Assembly (NCBI RefSeq): GCF_023701485.1
Contig: NZ_JAMQBK010000062.1
Coordinates: 116,057 to 180,056, forward strand
DNA from: Aporhodopirellula aestuarii
Lineage (GTDB): Bacteria > Planctomycetota > Planctomycetia > Pirellulales > Pirellulaceae
Direction of reading: 5' to 3'
DNA length: 64,000 bases
Shown piece after piece: positions 25,847 through 35,210 of this stretch (position 1 is its first letter; every line of letters starts with the position of its first letter). The position numbers and the translations under genes are program-made. Below the pieces are notes generated by a model. That model was given only the letters and a program-made list of their open reading frames with translations, had not been told where the DNA came from and did no database searches.

Positions 25847-26619
25847 TAGCTCTTGTCCCCTTCCTCTGCCGGGCCGTCGTCATCATCCGAAGACTCGTCG
25901 TCGCCTGAACTGCGATATTGGTCGATCATCCGCGACATCGACGGTAGCGACCGCGACGGTTGGAAATCCTGCTCTAGTGTTCCACTCTCCATGTACGATT
26001 CAAGCGTTTGTTTGAGGCTGACCCGGGCCCTACTCAGCAACGATTTGACCGCCTTCGTGCTCAGGTCCATCGCGTCGGCGATTTCGACGTAGCTCATGTT
26101 TTCAAAACGCGAAAGGATCAATGCCATCCGCTGTCGTTCACCGAGCGATGCTACCGCCGCACGAACCAGTCGGGCCCGTTCATCGCCTTCGGCAACTCGT
26201 ACCGGCATCAATCCGCTCGCATCGAGCGCCGTCGCGGCGAGAGCGGGGCCTTCTTCGCCATTGCCATCGGTGCCCGTCCATCGCGGCGAATCTCCCTCGT
26301 TTACCTCGTGGCGGCGGGATACGGTTCGCTTCGCGTTGCGGGCGACATTGCCCGCGATCGTGAACAACCAAGTCGAAAACTTTGCTCCCGGTTCGTATCG
26401 ATGGCGGGCACGGTAGACACGCAAAAAGGTTTCTTGCGCCAAGTCTTCGGCGAGATCGGTGTGCGGCGCCAAGTGGTTCATCAACCGGACCAGACGCGGT
26501 TGGTATCGACGCACCAACTCTTCAAACGCTCCTGCGTCGTCGTCACGCACACGCAACATCAACCGGACATCCGGGTCGGTTTGCGTGTAGCGAAGGACGG
26601 TGGAGTCGGATGCGGGCAC
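25846..26619 (-). CDS. RNA polymerase ECF sigma factor
   Basis: 257 residues. Region 2: AFEELVRRYQPRLVRLMNHL, DLAEDLAQETFLRVYRARH and KFSTWLFTIAGNVARNAKR. Region 4: LGERQRMALILSRFENMSYV, EIADAMDLSTKAVKSLLSRAR. Between them is a 45-residue linker rich in Gly/Asp/Glu, longer than usual, and the C-terminal 45 residues are an acidic tail (DDESSDDDDGPAEEGDK). ECF factors direct RNA polymerase to stress or envelope promoters and are held by an anti-sigma factor; the coupled downstream gene is the likely one. The start ATG at 26619 is the first in frame. Confidence 0.9.
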   Translation of the reverse strand: MPASDSTVLRYTQTDPDVRLMLRVRDDDAGAFEELVRRYQPRLVRLMNHLAPHTDLAEDLAQETFLRVYRARHRYEPGAKFSTWLFTIAGNVARNAKRTVSRRHEVNEGDSPRWTGTDGNGEEGPALAATALDASGLMPVRVAEGDERARLVRAAVASLGERQRMALILSRFENMSYVEIADAMDLSTKAVKSLLSRARVSLKQTLESYMESGTLEQDFQPSRSLPSMSRMIDQYRSSGDDESSDDDDGPAEEGDKS

Positions 26620-26669
26620 TGGAACAAGACTTCAGGGGATGACGTTTTCGGGATCTCCACCAGCATACT

Positions 26670-28937
26670 CTAATTTCCAACGAGGCCAGAGTCGGCATTT
26701 TCAGCCGCCCCACGCATCTCCTCAGCCAGATACTTCGCTAATTCCGCGGGTGTCGGGTAATTCGAGGCCACCACGGGGTTCAATTCGACGCCTAACCAAT
26801 CGTCCAATTCACCACTTAATTCGACCGCGGCCATCGAATCGAGCCCGTGTTCAGCGAAGGGCGTTTCCGATGTGATTTGATCGGCAGCGGCGCCGCAGCG
26901 GGCGACCAACCAAGCCATCAACCAAGTTTGGATTTGTGAGGTGGCCGTTTTGATCGTGGTTTCATCGACGCGTTCGGGTAAACCAGGCAGGATCGTTGCC
27001 AGACTGTCGTCGTTAATGATCGAGCGCATCCATTGGTAGCGAGTCTCGATTTCATCGGATTCGAGCAACCGCCGGCATTCGGCACGTTTCACTTTGCCAC
27101 TCGTCGTGACGGGGATCACGCAAGGACGAGTCAGGACGACTTGTCGGGCATCGATCTCGTGTTCGTCGATGATCCACCGGCGAACCCGCCGTACCATTTC
27201 CGGCATCACCGATTCGTCGGTTTGGCGGGGGACCTCAATCACCACCGACATGGCGTCACCAACGAACGCATCGGTGGCCAGTGCGACGCAACGAACCACT
27301 TCACTTCCGAGTGCCTGTTGAACGGTCGCTTCAATGTCTTGCGGGTAGTAGTTGCGTCCTCGCAGGATGATGACGTCTTTGCAACGGCCCGTCACGTAAA
27401 GATTGCCGTCATGCATGAATCCCAAGTCGCCTGTGCGTAGGAACTCGCCGGCATTCTCGGCTCCGGCAATGTTCGCTTGGAATTGGGCTTCGCTTTCGTT
27501 TTCGCGTTGCCAATACCCCCGAGCAATCGACGGTCCCTGTAGCCAAATTTCTCCGACCCTGCCGTTGGGAACACGGGTGCGTTCGGCCGGATCCACGATT
27601 TCGATCTTCATGTTGACGCCCGGACGGCCGCAACCGACGATCGTGCGTGTTTGGTTGCGAGGGTGATCTTTCGCGACCGGGGTTGCCGTTCCATTGGCGA
27701 GTGCGTCGCGATCGACCCGAAGTCGTTCCACGCCAGTCGCCGAATGACCGCTCGCGACAAGCAGGGTTGCTTCGGCTAACCCATAACTGGCGAGCAGCGA
27801 TTCCCGACGCAAACCGGCGACTTCAAAACGTGCGGCGAAACGATCGAGTGTGGCCGCGGCGATCGGTTCGGCACCACAGAACGCGACCTGCCAACTACTC
27901 AGGTCCAAAGCCGCCGCCTCATCAGGCGATATCCGATCGATGCACAATTCGAACGCGAAATTCGGGGCGCCGCTGACCGTGCCGCCGTAGTTCGAGATCG
28001 TTTGGAGCCAGCGAAGGGGTTTCGACAAAAACGAATTGGGCGACATCAAAATCGAGCGGCCGCCGAGGTACAACGGTTCGAGAATCCCGCCGATCAATCC
28101 CATGTCATGATACGGCGGCAACCAAAAAACTCCGCGAGTGTAGTTGTCTGAACGCTGGTCGATCGCATCGAGTCCGAAGGCGTATCGGATCGACTCCAAA
28201 TTCGAAAGCAGATTTTGGTGGGATACCATCACGCCTTTGGGCGCGTTGGTCGAGCCGCTGGTGTACTGCAATAACGCCAAGTCTTCGTCACGGATCTGAT
28301 CCAAGGACTCGCTCGCGAGTTGCTGTGACGCGTCATCGAGTTTTTCGGACGGGGCCTTTGACGCACTGTCGTCCGTGGCGACGAAGCGCAAGCTTGCGAC
28401 TTGGGGGCTGAGTCGTTTGACGTCGATCGCTTCGAGCGTTTTCGTGTCGCCCAGTAGCAACTCGGGTGCGCAGTCTTCGGCTGCCGCGTCGAGTTTCGCC
28501 ATCGCCCGCCCCGGTTTGGGAAAACAGGTGGGGACAGGAACCAAGCGGCTGTGGTGACAGGCAAGGAATGCGATGATGAATTCCAGGCCAGCGGGAAACA
28601 GTAGCAACGCTCGATCGCCTGGTCGCGGCGTCGACACCGCATCCTGTTCGGGTTGCGACGGATTGGAGTCGCAGCGACCGGCGAGGATTCGTTGCGAGAG
28701 CTCGGCCACGCGCCCATAGAGCTCGGCGTAGGTCAGCGTGAGTTCAGTCCCGTCGTCGTTCACAAACGTTAACGCAGGGCGATCTGGGTGACTCTCCAGA
28801 TGTTCCCTGAGCACATGCAAAAGTGAGGGCCGATACGAGGACGAATGAGCCGCCGATTCCGTATTCAGGTGCATGGGAGGTAGGTAATCAGAGGTGAATC
28901 GAGTAGAAAACAGCTCGCTAGGGATAGCAATCGTCAT
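26670..28937 (-). CDS. Fatty acyl-AMP ligase fused to acyl carrier protein
   Basis: 755 residues. Residues 1-650 form an ANL adenylating enzyme with LLQYTSGSTNAPKGVMVSHQ (AMP-binding loop), GVFWLPPYHDMGLIGGILEP and FCGAEPI, a combination typical of fatty acyl-AMP ligases (FAAL), followed by YGLAEATLLVASG, RTGDLGF and GRNYYPQDIE. The C-terminus is a phosphopantetheine carrier with EHGLDSMAAVELSGEL; Ser701 is the attachment site. FAAL activates a fatty acid and passes it directly to the carrier, so the protein can load its own carrier domain, a starter unit for polyketide, lipopeptide or lipid assembly. No PKS or NRPS follows in this window. The start at 28937 is the longest; ATG 28874 is an alternative. 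Divergent to the thioesterase at 29231. Confidence 0.88.
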   Translation of the reverse strand: MTIAIPSELFSTRFTSDYLPPMHLNTESAAHSSSYRPSLLHVLREHLESHPDRPALTFVNDDGTELTLTYAELYGRVAELSQRILAGRCDSNPSQPEQDAVSTPRPGDRALLLFPAGLEFIIAFLACHHSRLVPVPTCFPKPGRAMAKLDAAAEDCAPELLLGDTKTLEAIDVKRLSPQVASLRFVATDDSASKAPSEKLDDASQQLASESLDQIRDEDLALLQYTSGSTNAPKGVMVSHQNLLSNLESIRYAFGLDAIDQRSDNYTRGVFWLPPYHDMGLIGGILEPLYLGGRSILMSPNSFLSKPLRWLQTISNYGGTVSGAPNFAFELCIDRISPDEAAALDLSSWQVAFCGAEPIAAATLDRFAARFEVAGLRRESLLASYGLAEATLLVASGHSATGVERLRVDRDALANGTATPVAKDHPRNQTRTIVGCGRPGVNMKIEIVDPAERTRVPNGRVGEIWLQGPSIARGYWQRENESEAQFQANIAGAENAGEFLRTGDLGFMHDGNLYVTGRCKDVIILRGRNYYPQDIEATVQQALGSEVVRCVALATDAFVGDAMSVVIEVPRQTDESVMPEMVRRVRRWIIDEHEIDARQVVLTRPCVIPVTTSGKVKRAECRRLLESDEIETRYQWMRSIINDDSLATILPGLPERVDETTIKTATSQIQTWLMAWLVARCGAAADQITSETPFAEHGLDSMAAVELSGELDDWLGVELNPVVASNYPTPAELAKYLAEEMRGAAENADSGLVGN

Positions 28938-29230
28938 CTAACGCAGCGGCAAGCCGTCCATCGTGTTACAGCATAAAACCCAATTGGGGTGGTTGAGAAG
29001 TGAAACCGTCGTGCGATTGCGTCCTTTCACTGACAATTGAACACTCGACGCATGCACATCTTCCCTATCTTGCCTTTCCGGACGTGGTCGAGCGTCTGCC
29101 GCAAATGATGCCCCGTTCCGAATGCCCTTGTCGCCAAAATATCGCGAGTCGCTGATTTCCTGGCTGCCGAGTCCAAGACCGCTCGCGTTCGAGATTACCG
29201 CCAACAAAAACCCGAATCGACACGTTGCCT

Positions 29231-29968
29231 ATGACCTCCGAAAAACCTTCGAAGTGGTATCGACGCGTTGGCGGGCAAGTCGACTCGTTCGAAACCATCA
29301 TTTGGTTCCCGCACGCCGGAGGTGCCGCCTCGCCTTTGATCCGCCAAGCACGATTGTCTCCGCCAGAAACGAATCTGTTTGTCGCGACTCTCCCAGGTCG
29401 CGAGGCACGCTTTGCCGAGTCGATACCGGAGTCGCTCGACGAACTCGTCGAGAGTCTTGTTGACAATCTACCCAAACTCGAACGGCCTCCAGTATTGGTT
29501 GGGCATAGTTTTGGTGCTCTGTTGGCATACTGCGTCGCCAAACATTGCCGGGCAAACGGGCTGGTCGTGATGGCGATGTCGTCGCCCGACCACATCACCC
29601 GGCGTGATTCCATCGTTCACTTAGATGATCGCGATTTCGCCGATCAACTCGATCTTCGCTACGGTGGAGTTCCCAAAACACTTCGTGAAAATGAAGAGGC
29701 GATGAAGTTATTCTTGCCGACCGTTAGACGCGATCTGGCGTTACTTGAGTCGTACGAATCACGACCCGTCGAGGTCATCGACGTTCCCATCACGGCGCTC
29801 GCGGGCACCGATGATGGCCGAATCACGGCAGCCAAAATGTTAGGCTGGCAAGCTTACACGACAGCGGGATTTCGATTGCAAATGATTGCGGGTGACCACT
29901 TTTTCCCGATCGGCTGTTTCAAGCAAGTGCTGCAGATTGCTCGTCAGCGGTTTGGTACAGCGAGTTGA
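29231..29968 (+). CDS. Type II thioesterase
   Basis: 245 residues, the usual size. The alpha/beta-hydrolase catalytic elements are visible: WFPHAGGAASPL (oxyanion loop), GHSFGALLAY with Ser93, Asp194 in GTDDGR and His223 in GDHFF. Type II thioesterases remove aberrant acyl groups from carrier proteins of PKS/NRPS/FAS systems. It is transcribed divergently from the FAAL-ACP gene 293 bases away, and the two plausibly act together (editing the ACP in trans); this is inference. A start at 29225 (two codons earlier) is also possible. Its last 50 bases overlap the 3' end of the converging DTW gene. Confidence 0.88.
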   Translation: MTSEKPSKWYRRVGGQVDSFETIIWFPHAGGAASPLIRQARLSPPETNLFVATLPGREARFAESIPESLDELVESLVDNLPKLERPPVLVGHSFGALLAYCVAKHCRANGLVVMAMSSPDHITRRDSIVHLDDRDFADQLDLRYGGVPKTLRENEEAMKLFLPTVRRDLALLESYESRPVEVIDVPITALAGTDDGRITAAKMLGWQAYTTAGFRLQMIAGDHFFPIGCFKQVLQIARQRFGTAS

Positions 29969-31064
29969 GATGGTAGACGAAGTCAACTGCCGTCTGCAGT
30001 CGTACGGAAGCTCGCGAGACTCCCTCTGGCAAATTGACGGTCGCAGTTTCCGAGCCGGTTTCAGGAACGTTTACCGACTTCAAAATAACCGGAGGCGCAA
30101 ATACGGCATCGGCCGTCTTGAGCAATCGGGCGGTGCCGTGATGACGCATCGCGATGTGATCGTCAGGCCGAATGAACTCTCGCCACGAATCGCGAAACTC
30201 ATTGAGGCTCACCGCACGCTCGACGATTTTGGGATCGAGTTGCAGGTGGTTCATTAAACCGGTGTCGGCAAAGGATTTCGATTGAATCGCACATTCAAAT
30301 CGTTCACCGGTGGCTAAGCGAATAGCGGTCCAGTAAATCGGAACAGGGTGGTTGGGTTCGCGTTCACCGTACGCGACGACGATGTTTTTAAGATCGCCTG
30401 TCAAGACACGCGGCACGTTTGCCGACCCACGTCGACGACGTTCATTTCGACGCCAATTCGGTTTGCTCGGTTTGTGCTTGGGAGCCGTGTGCCTGCTGAT
30501 TTGATCTCCGATCATTCGATCAAACGTATCGATCAATCGTTGCAAGTTCTGGTTTTCTGGTTCCAGAGCCAGCAGCGCCGACACGGTCGCTTCGAGCGTC
30601 GACAGCGCGTGTTCATTGGGTTCGCGGCGGATGCGATAGCGTCCCGGTTCAGAGGGAGCCAGTCGGTACTGCGGCAAGGTTTGCAGCCGTGGAATGTCGC
30701 GAAAGAGCGTTTTCGCTTGATGCCAGGTTCCATCCAAGATCACGAGTTGGTCAGGGCGTTCCTCGGGGGCAAGTTCAGTTAATAATTGCGAGCCTGGACC
30801 GGGATACAACAGACCCGCGTTGTCTGACAGAGTCACACGTTCAAACTGCTCGGCGAGTTCCGAATTGTAAGCAACCAACAGCCCACATTGTTCGAGCGAT
30901 TCGTGGACGATCCGTGCGGTGTTGAATGGGTGGAACCGCTCGCGACGATGCTGCAGAATTAAAACGGCGGTCCGATGTGCGACTTGAGTGATCGCATCGC
31001 AAAAGCACATCCGGTGCGGTCGGAAACAGCGGGTGCATCGTCGTGTGGGCGGCGCCATGGGCAA
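29919..31064 (-). CDS. DTW-domain protein (tRNA-uridine aminocarboxypropyltransferase-like) with C-terminal extension
   Basis: 381 residues. Residues 1-205 are the DTW domain: RRCTRCFRPHRMCFCDAI (Cys cluster), ILQHRRERFHPFNTARI and ILDGTWHQAKTLF, the family hallmark. DTW proteins such as TapT/TuaA transfer a 3-amino-3-carboxypropyl group from SAM to uridine in tRNA. The remaining 170 residues start with a basic stretch (KPSKPNWRRNERRRRG) and a second domain (VAYGEREPNHPVPIYWTAI) that I do not recognise; typical DTW proteins end much earlier. The 3' end overlaps the thioesterase by 50 bases, tail to tail. The start ATG at 31064 is the first in frame. Confidence 0.82.
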   Translation of the reverse strand: MPMAPPTRRCTRCFRPHRMCFCDAITQVAHRTAVLILQHRRERFHPFNTARIVHESLEQCGLLVAYNSELAEQFERVTLSDNAGLLYPGPGSQLLTELAPEERPDQLVILDGTWHQAKTLFRDIPRLQTLPQYRLAPSEPGRYRIRREPNEHALSTLEATVSALLALEPENQNLQRLIDTFDRMIGDQISRHTAPKHKPSKPNWRRNERRRRGSANVPRVLTGDLKNIVVAYGEREPNHPVPIYWTAIRLATGERFECAIQSKSFADTGLMNHLQLDPKIVERAVSLNEFRDSWREFIRPDDHIAMRHHGTARLLKTADAVFAPPVILKSVNVPETGSETATVNLPEGVSRASVRLQTAVDFVYHLNSLYQTADEQSAALA

Positions 31065-31551
31065 ATCATTTCAACGTGTGGTACCCGATTCGGTACCAAA
31101 GAACTGGTCCAGGCAGCGGCGAACGCCCGCTCCCATGCGGATGATGCATCTGCGGCCGACGCACCCGATTGATTTCGGCAGGCGGGGCGAGCCTGCGATG
31201 GGGCAGAGTCTAGCACCCGACTGTGGTTCGGTACACGTGTTCGGTTGACTCAACTGGGGCGTCGGAGTCATGGAGTCGAGGAAGGGGCACCAGCGGCCTA
31301 AAACTTTCGCTGGCTTCCCGTTTACGAACCGTGAATACGCGGACGGCCCGCGCCGCGCCGCTACTCCGCCGTGTCAACACGGTTGAATAACGGGGGGCAG
31401 TGGGCGCGAGCCATCCGGTATGTCGAAGCGACACTGCATCAGGCGGGACGCAGCGTCGTACACGAAAAACGGGAGTGTTCTGAGGCCTTCCGCGTTTTTC
31501 GGGGGATTTTCGCAGTGAAATCGGTAGAGATAACAGTAGAGGGCGAAAACG
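31065..31551 (-). other. Intergenic region downstream of pflA
   Basis: 487 bases without a recognisable gene. It holds the inverted repeat listed separately and the promoter region of the DTW gene; nothing else seen. Confidence 0.5.
31463..31501 (-). terminator. Candidate terminator of the pfl operon
   Basis: A perfect 9-base inverted repeat, CGAAAAACG (31463-31471) and CGTTTTTCG (31493-31501), separated by 21 bases, lies about 50 bases after the pflA stop. Read on the minus strand, the second arm ends in a T-run (CGTTTTTCG). The large loop makes it weak; it could instead be a regulatory site. Confidence 0.35.
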
Positions 31552-32424
31552 TTAGCGGGTTGTCACACCCTCCTCGGAGAAAATTTGCCGGCAGGAGGCC
31601 ATTTGTTCGGGGCTCGGCGCGGCGGTATCGCTTAATTGATATCGCATTCCCAGCTGTTCGTATTTGGATTCGCCCAATTTGTGAAACGGCAGTACTTCGA
31701 CACGCTCAACGCTCGTAAGTCCCGCCACGAATTTGGCCACACCACGTACGTTCGCCTCGTCATCGGTGAGCCCGGGGACCAATACGAACCGAATCCACAT
31801 GGACTTGCCAAGGTCGCTCAATCGCCTCGCGAAATCGAGTGTCGGTTGCAAGCTCACGCCGGTGGTTTCGCGATAAGTTTGCGGATCCGAACTTTTGATG
31901 TCGAGCAGCACCAGATCGACGCTTTCAAGCATTTCGTCCGATGCTCGGTGTCCTAAAAACCCGGACGTGTCCAGCGTCGTGTGGATCCCTTCCGCCTTGG
32001 CTCGGCGGAAAACGTCATGGACAAATTCGTTTTGCATCATGGGTTCGCCACCACTAATGGTGATCCCGCCCCGGCGAATGAAGTTTCGATATTTGACCAC
32101 ATCCTCGATCACGGATTCGGATGTTCTTATTTCGCCGTGCGGTTTGCCTTGAGCGTCCGGGTTGTGGCAATACTGGCAACGCAGTGGACACCCGCTCAGA
32201 AACAGCACGTATCTCAATCCCGGGCCGTCCACCGTGCCGCATGTTTCGATTGAGTGGACGAAACCGGAGCAAGGCACCGACTCAGGGGGTGATTCGGACG
32301 CATCCTCGTGTGCGGACGCGAGTCGTCGCTCACACCGATTGGTGCCTTTCGCCGAGTAATGGCTCAGCCACGATATGCCCGAGGCACACTCAAAAGGAGC
32401 AAGTGAAGGTCGTCGATCTTCCAT
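31552..32424 (-). CDS. pflA: Pyruvate formate-lyase activating enzyme
   Basis: 290 residues. This radical-SAM enzyme has the [4Fe-4S] motif Cys79-x3-Cys83-x2-Cys86 (CPLRCQYCHNPD), followed by GGITISGGEPMMQNEF and LDTSGFLGHRA, typical of PflA. It generates the glycyl radical on PflB. E. coli PflA is 246 residues and starts near the CGTVDGPG element; here 45-50 extra N-terminal residues precede GFVHSIETCGTVDGPG, with three extra Cys. No internal ATG lies before the core, so the extension may be real or the gene may use a non-ATG start closer to it. It lies 108 bases after pflB in the same orientation. Confidence 0.9.
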   Translation of the reverse strand: MEDRRPSLAPFECASGISWLSHYSAKGTNRCERRLASAHEDASESPPESVPCSGFVHSIETCGTVDGPGLRYVLFLSGCPLRCQYCHNPDAQGKPHGEIRTSESVIEDVVKYRNFIRRGGITISGGEPMMQNEFVHDVFRRAKAEGIHTTLDTSGFLGHRASDEMLESVDLVLLDIKSSDPQTYRETTGVSLQPTLDFARRLSDLGKSMWIRFVLVPGLTDDEANVRGVAKFVAGLTSVERVEVLPFHKLGESKYEQLGMRYQLSDTAAPSPEQMASCRQIFSEEGVTTR

Positions 32425-32461
32425 GGAGTCAAATATTTTGAAGAGCTAATGAAAAGAGACG

Positions 32462-32509
32462 ACGGGTGTCCGCGTCAGCCGGTCAAAACCGGTGTACGCG
32501 TCTACCCGT
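32462..32509 (-). terminator. Imperfect 22-bp hairpin between pflB and pflA
   Basis: Arms 32462-32483 and 32488-32509 around a CAAA loop pair in three blocks: ACGGGT with ACCCGT, CGCGT with ACGCG, and CCGGT with ACCGG, with two short internal bulges. It begins 24 bases after the pflB stop. No T-run follows, so read-through into pflA with mRNA protection or partial termination (more PflB than PflA) is likely; that role is inference. Confidence 0.55.
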
Positions 32510-32532
32510 CCGTTGTGGGATACGCTTGGATG

Positions 32533-34896
32533 TCAGATCACACTGTGGAAAGTGCGGTTGATCACATCGAGTTGTTGTTCCCGAGTCAACTTGATGAAGT
32601 TGACCGCATAGCCAGATACTCGTACCGTCAATTGCGGGTACTTTTCAGGATGATCCATCGCGTCCCTGAGTGTCTCACGATCGAAGACGTTCACGTTGAT
32701 GTGATGTCCGGTCTCGGCAAAGTAACCATCGAGCAAATTGACGAGGTTGTCCTGCCGCATCTGTGAGTCTTTGCCGAGCGCGTCGGGAACGATCGAGAAC
32801 GTGTAAGAGATGCCATCCTGAGCATGGTCATAAGGCATCTTGGCAACCGAGGCCATTGCCGCGATGGCGCCTTTCTTATCTCGGCCGCTCATCGGATTGG
32901 CGCCCGGGGCAAACGGTTCGTCAGTTTTTCGCCCGTCGGGCGTGCTGCCCGTCTTCTTGCCATAGACGACGTTCGAAGTGATCGTCAGGACGGACTGCGT
33001 CGGTACCGAGTCTCGGTACATCGGTTGACGACGGACCTTTTCCATGAACCGTGTCATCAGGTCTGCGGCGATCGAGTCCACAGCGTCATCGTTGTTTCCG
33101 TATGCCGGATAATCGCCTTCGACTTCGTAGTCCACCGCCAGCCCGTCGTCATTTCGGATGATCCGCACGCGGGCGTTTTTGACCGCCGATAACGAATCCG
33201 CTGCGACCGACAATCCGGCGATACCGGTTGCCATCGTTCGGTAGATTTCTCGGTCATGCAACGCAAACATCAAGTGCTCAGGCGAGTACTTGTCGTGCAT
33301 GTAGTGGATGATATTGAGAGCCTTCACGTAGGTTTCGGCGAGCCAATCCATAACCAAGTCGAACTTGGCGTCGAGTTCCCACAGGTCCAAGTATTCGCTG
33401 CGGATCGGTTCCATCGGCGGGGCGATTTGTTCGCCGCTTTTTTCATCACGACCGCCATTGATTGCGTACAGCATCGCTTTGGCAAGGTTCGCGCGGGCTC
33501 CAAAGAACTGCATTTGCTTGCCGATTCGCATTGCCGAAACGCAACATGCGATTCCATAGTCGTCGCCCCAATAGGGCCGCATCAGGTCATCGTTTTCATA
33601 CTGGATCGAACTCGTTGAGATCGACACCTTGGCACAGAAATCTTTGAAAGCCTCAGGCAGATCTTGGCTCCACAGCACCGTCAGGTTGGGTTCCGGTGCG
33701 GTGCCGAGATTGGTCAGCGTGTGCAGCATGCGGAAACTTGTTTTAGTCACCAAGGGGCGGCCATCTTCGCCAACTCCACCGATGCTTTCCGTCACCCAGG
33801 TTGGGTCGCCCGAAAACAATTCGTCATAATCAGGCGTTCGGATAAAACGAACGATCCGCATCTTCATGACGAGGTGATCGATGATCTCCTGAGCTTCCGC
33901 TTCGGTCAGCGTTCCTTCGGCAATGTCTCGTTCGAAGTAAATGTCAAAGAAGTTGCTCACGCGTCCGAACGACATCGCGGCGCCGTTCTGTTCTTTGATC
34001 GCTCCGAGGTATCCAAAGTACGTCCACTGAACCGCTTCGCGTGCATTCGTGGCGGGGACCGAAATGTCAAACCCGTAGGCAGTTGCCATTTTCTTGAGGT
34101 CCGCCAACGCACGGACTTGGTCTTGCAATTCCTCACGTTCACGCACCCACGACTCACTGAACGCGTGGGATTCGATCGAGTGGAATTGTTGCTTTTTGTC
34201 TTCGATCAAACGATCGACACCATACAGGGCAACGCGACGATAATCGCCGATGATGCGGCCACGTCCGTAGCCGTCAGGCAGCCCCGTGACGATGCCGGCG
34301 CTTCGCGCTTTACGGATGTCGGCGGTGTAGCAATCGAAGACGCCGTCGTTATGGGTCTTGCGATGTTTTGCAAAAATATCTGCCGTCGCGGCATCCATTT
34401 CTCGTCCGTGGGCGAGCAACGCTTTCTGAGCGATTCGAACACCGCCGTAAGGCAGCATGGCACGTTTAAGCGGTGCGTCGGTTTGCACACCGACAATCTG
34501 TTCGAGATCGCGGTTAATGTAGCCGGGACCATGCGAAGTCAGTTTGCCGACAACGATCGTGTCCGCATCGAGGACTCCGCCAGCTTGGCGTTCCTGTTCA
34601 AGCAGGTCTTTTAGTTCGTCCCAGAGTTGCCGCGTCCGCTCGGTCGGGTCGGCGAGGAACTGATCATCACCCGCATAGGGTGTGTAGTTTTTTTGGATGA
34701 AGTCGCGAACGTCGATCTCATTTTCCCAATTGCCTAGCCGAAACTGCCGCCAAGCGTCGCGTTGAGGGATGTCGGATTTTGGTTCGTTGTTTTTTGAATT
34801 GGCGAGCGTCGAAACTGCGGGTGCGTTCGGCAGGGTGGTGGACATCGTATCAATCGGCTCCGTCGATAAGTTGATAAAGTTTGTGGTCTGTTTCAT
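32533..34896 (-). CDS. pflB: Formate C-acetyltransferase (pyruvate formate-lyase)
   Basis: 787 residues, close to E. coli PflB (760) plus an N-terminal lead. PFL cleaves pyruvate with CoA to acetyl-CoA and formate under anoxia using a glycyl radical. The catalytic pair Cys451-Cys452 (GIACCVSAM), the radical Gly762 (RVSGYAVNF), [20 protein letters not shown] and [19 protein letters not shown] are all present, so the enzyme looks functional. Alignment with E. coli begins at [16 protein letters not shown]; the first 45 residues are variable. An in-frame ATG at 34845 (MSTTLP) with GGAG 12 bases upstream is an alternative start. Together with pflA this is a complete PFL system, which implies a fermentative or microaerobic capacity in this bacterium. 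Confidence 0.97.
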   Translation of the reverse strand: MKQTTNFINLSTEPIDTMSTTLPNAPAVSTLANSKNNEPKSDIPQRDAWRQFRLGNWENEIDVRDFIQKNYTPYAGDDQFLADPTERTRQLWDELKDLLEQERQAGGVLDADTIVVGKLTSHGPGYINRDLEQIVGVQTDAPLKRAMLPYGGVRIAQKALLAHGREMDAATADIFAKHRKTHNDGVFDCYTADIRKARSAGIVTGLPDGYGRGRIIGDYRRVALYGVDRLIEDKKQQFHSIESHAFSESWVREREELQDQVRALADLKKMATAYGFDISVPATNAREAVQWTYFGYLGAIKEQNGAAMSFGRVSNFFDIYFERDIAEGTLTEAEAQEIIDHLVMKMRIVRFIRTPDYDELFSGDPTWVTESIGGVGEDGRPLVTKTSFRMLHTLTNLGTAPEPNLTVLWSQDLPEAFKDFCAKVSISTSSIQYENDDLMRPYWGDDYGIACCVSAMRIGKQMQFFGARANLAKAMLYAINGGRDEKSGEQIAPPMEPIRSEYLDLWELDAKFDLVMDWLAETYVKALNIIHYMHDKYSPEHLMFALHDREIYRTMATGIAGLSVAADSLSAVKNARVRIIRNDDGLAVDYEVEGDYPAYGNNDDAVDSIAADLMTRFMEKVRRQPMYRDSVPTQSVLTITSNVVYGKKTGSTPDGRKTDEPFAPGANPMSGRDKKGAIAAMASVAKMPYDHAQDGISYTFSIVPDALGKDSQMRQDNLVNLLDGYFAETGHHINVNVFDRETLRDAMDHPEKYPQLTVRVSGYAVNFIKLTREQQLDVINRTFHSVI

Positions 34897-35210
34897 ACCT
34901 TTTGGTTTTCATCGTCTCCGTCTTGCAATCGAGATGCCGCGGTTGCCGGGGCATGCGTTGGGGGAGCGACGGGCTCCGCGACGTCCGATTTAGGGTGTGG
35001 TGAGTGCCCGTCGAGTGTCAGGACAAATTGACGCAAGGGCGGCAGCGTGCGATCTCGCACGCAAACAGGAAGGCGTGGGGTGGCGGAGGTGTGCGGGAAC
35101 GTCCGAGCGTGCGTTCCGGAGCAATTGCCTGCAACCACGGTCGATATCAGTTAGAATGCGGGCAAGCTCTCTTCGATACGTGTCCCTCTTTTCCCCACGC
35201 ATAGATCCCG
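34897..35210. other. Divergent promoter region, pflB / hydrolase
   Basis: 314 bases between pflB and the alpha/beta hydrolase. I looked for an FNR box (TTGAT-N4-ATCAA) and did not find one. No gene seen. Confidence 0.5.

Noticed and set aside
33664..34614. 316-codon plus-strand frame
   Set aside because: Antisense of pflB, whose conserved motifs are all on the minus strand.
34897..35210. FNR-type operator upstream of pflB
   Set aside because: The TTGAT-N4-ATCAA pattern was not found in the region.
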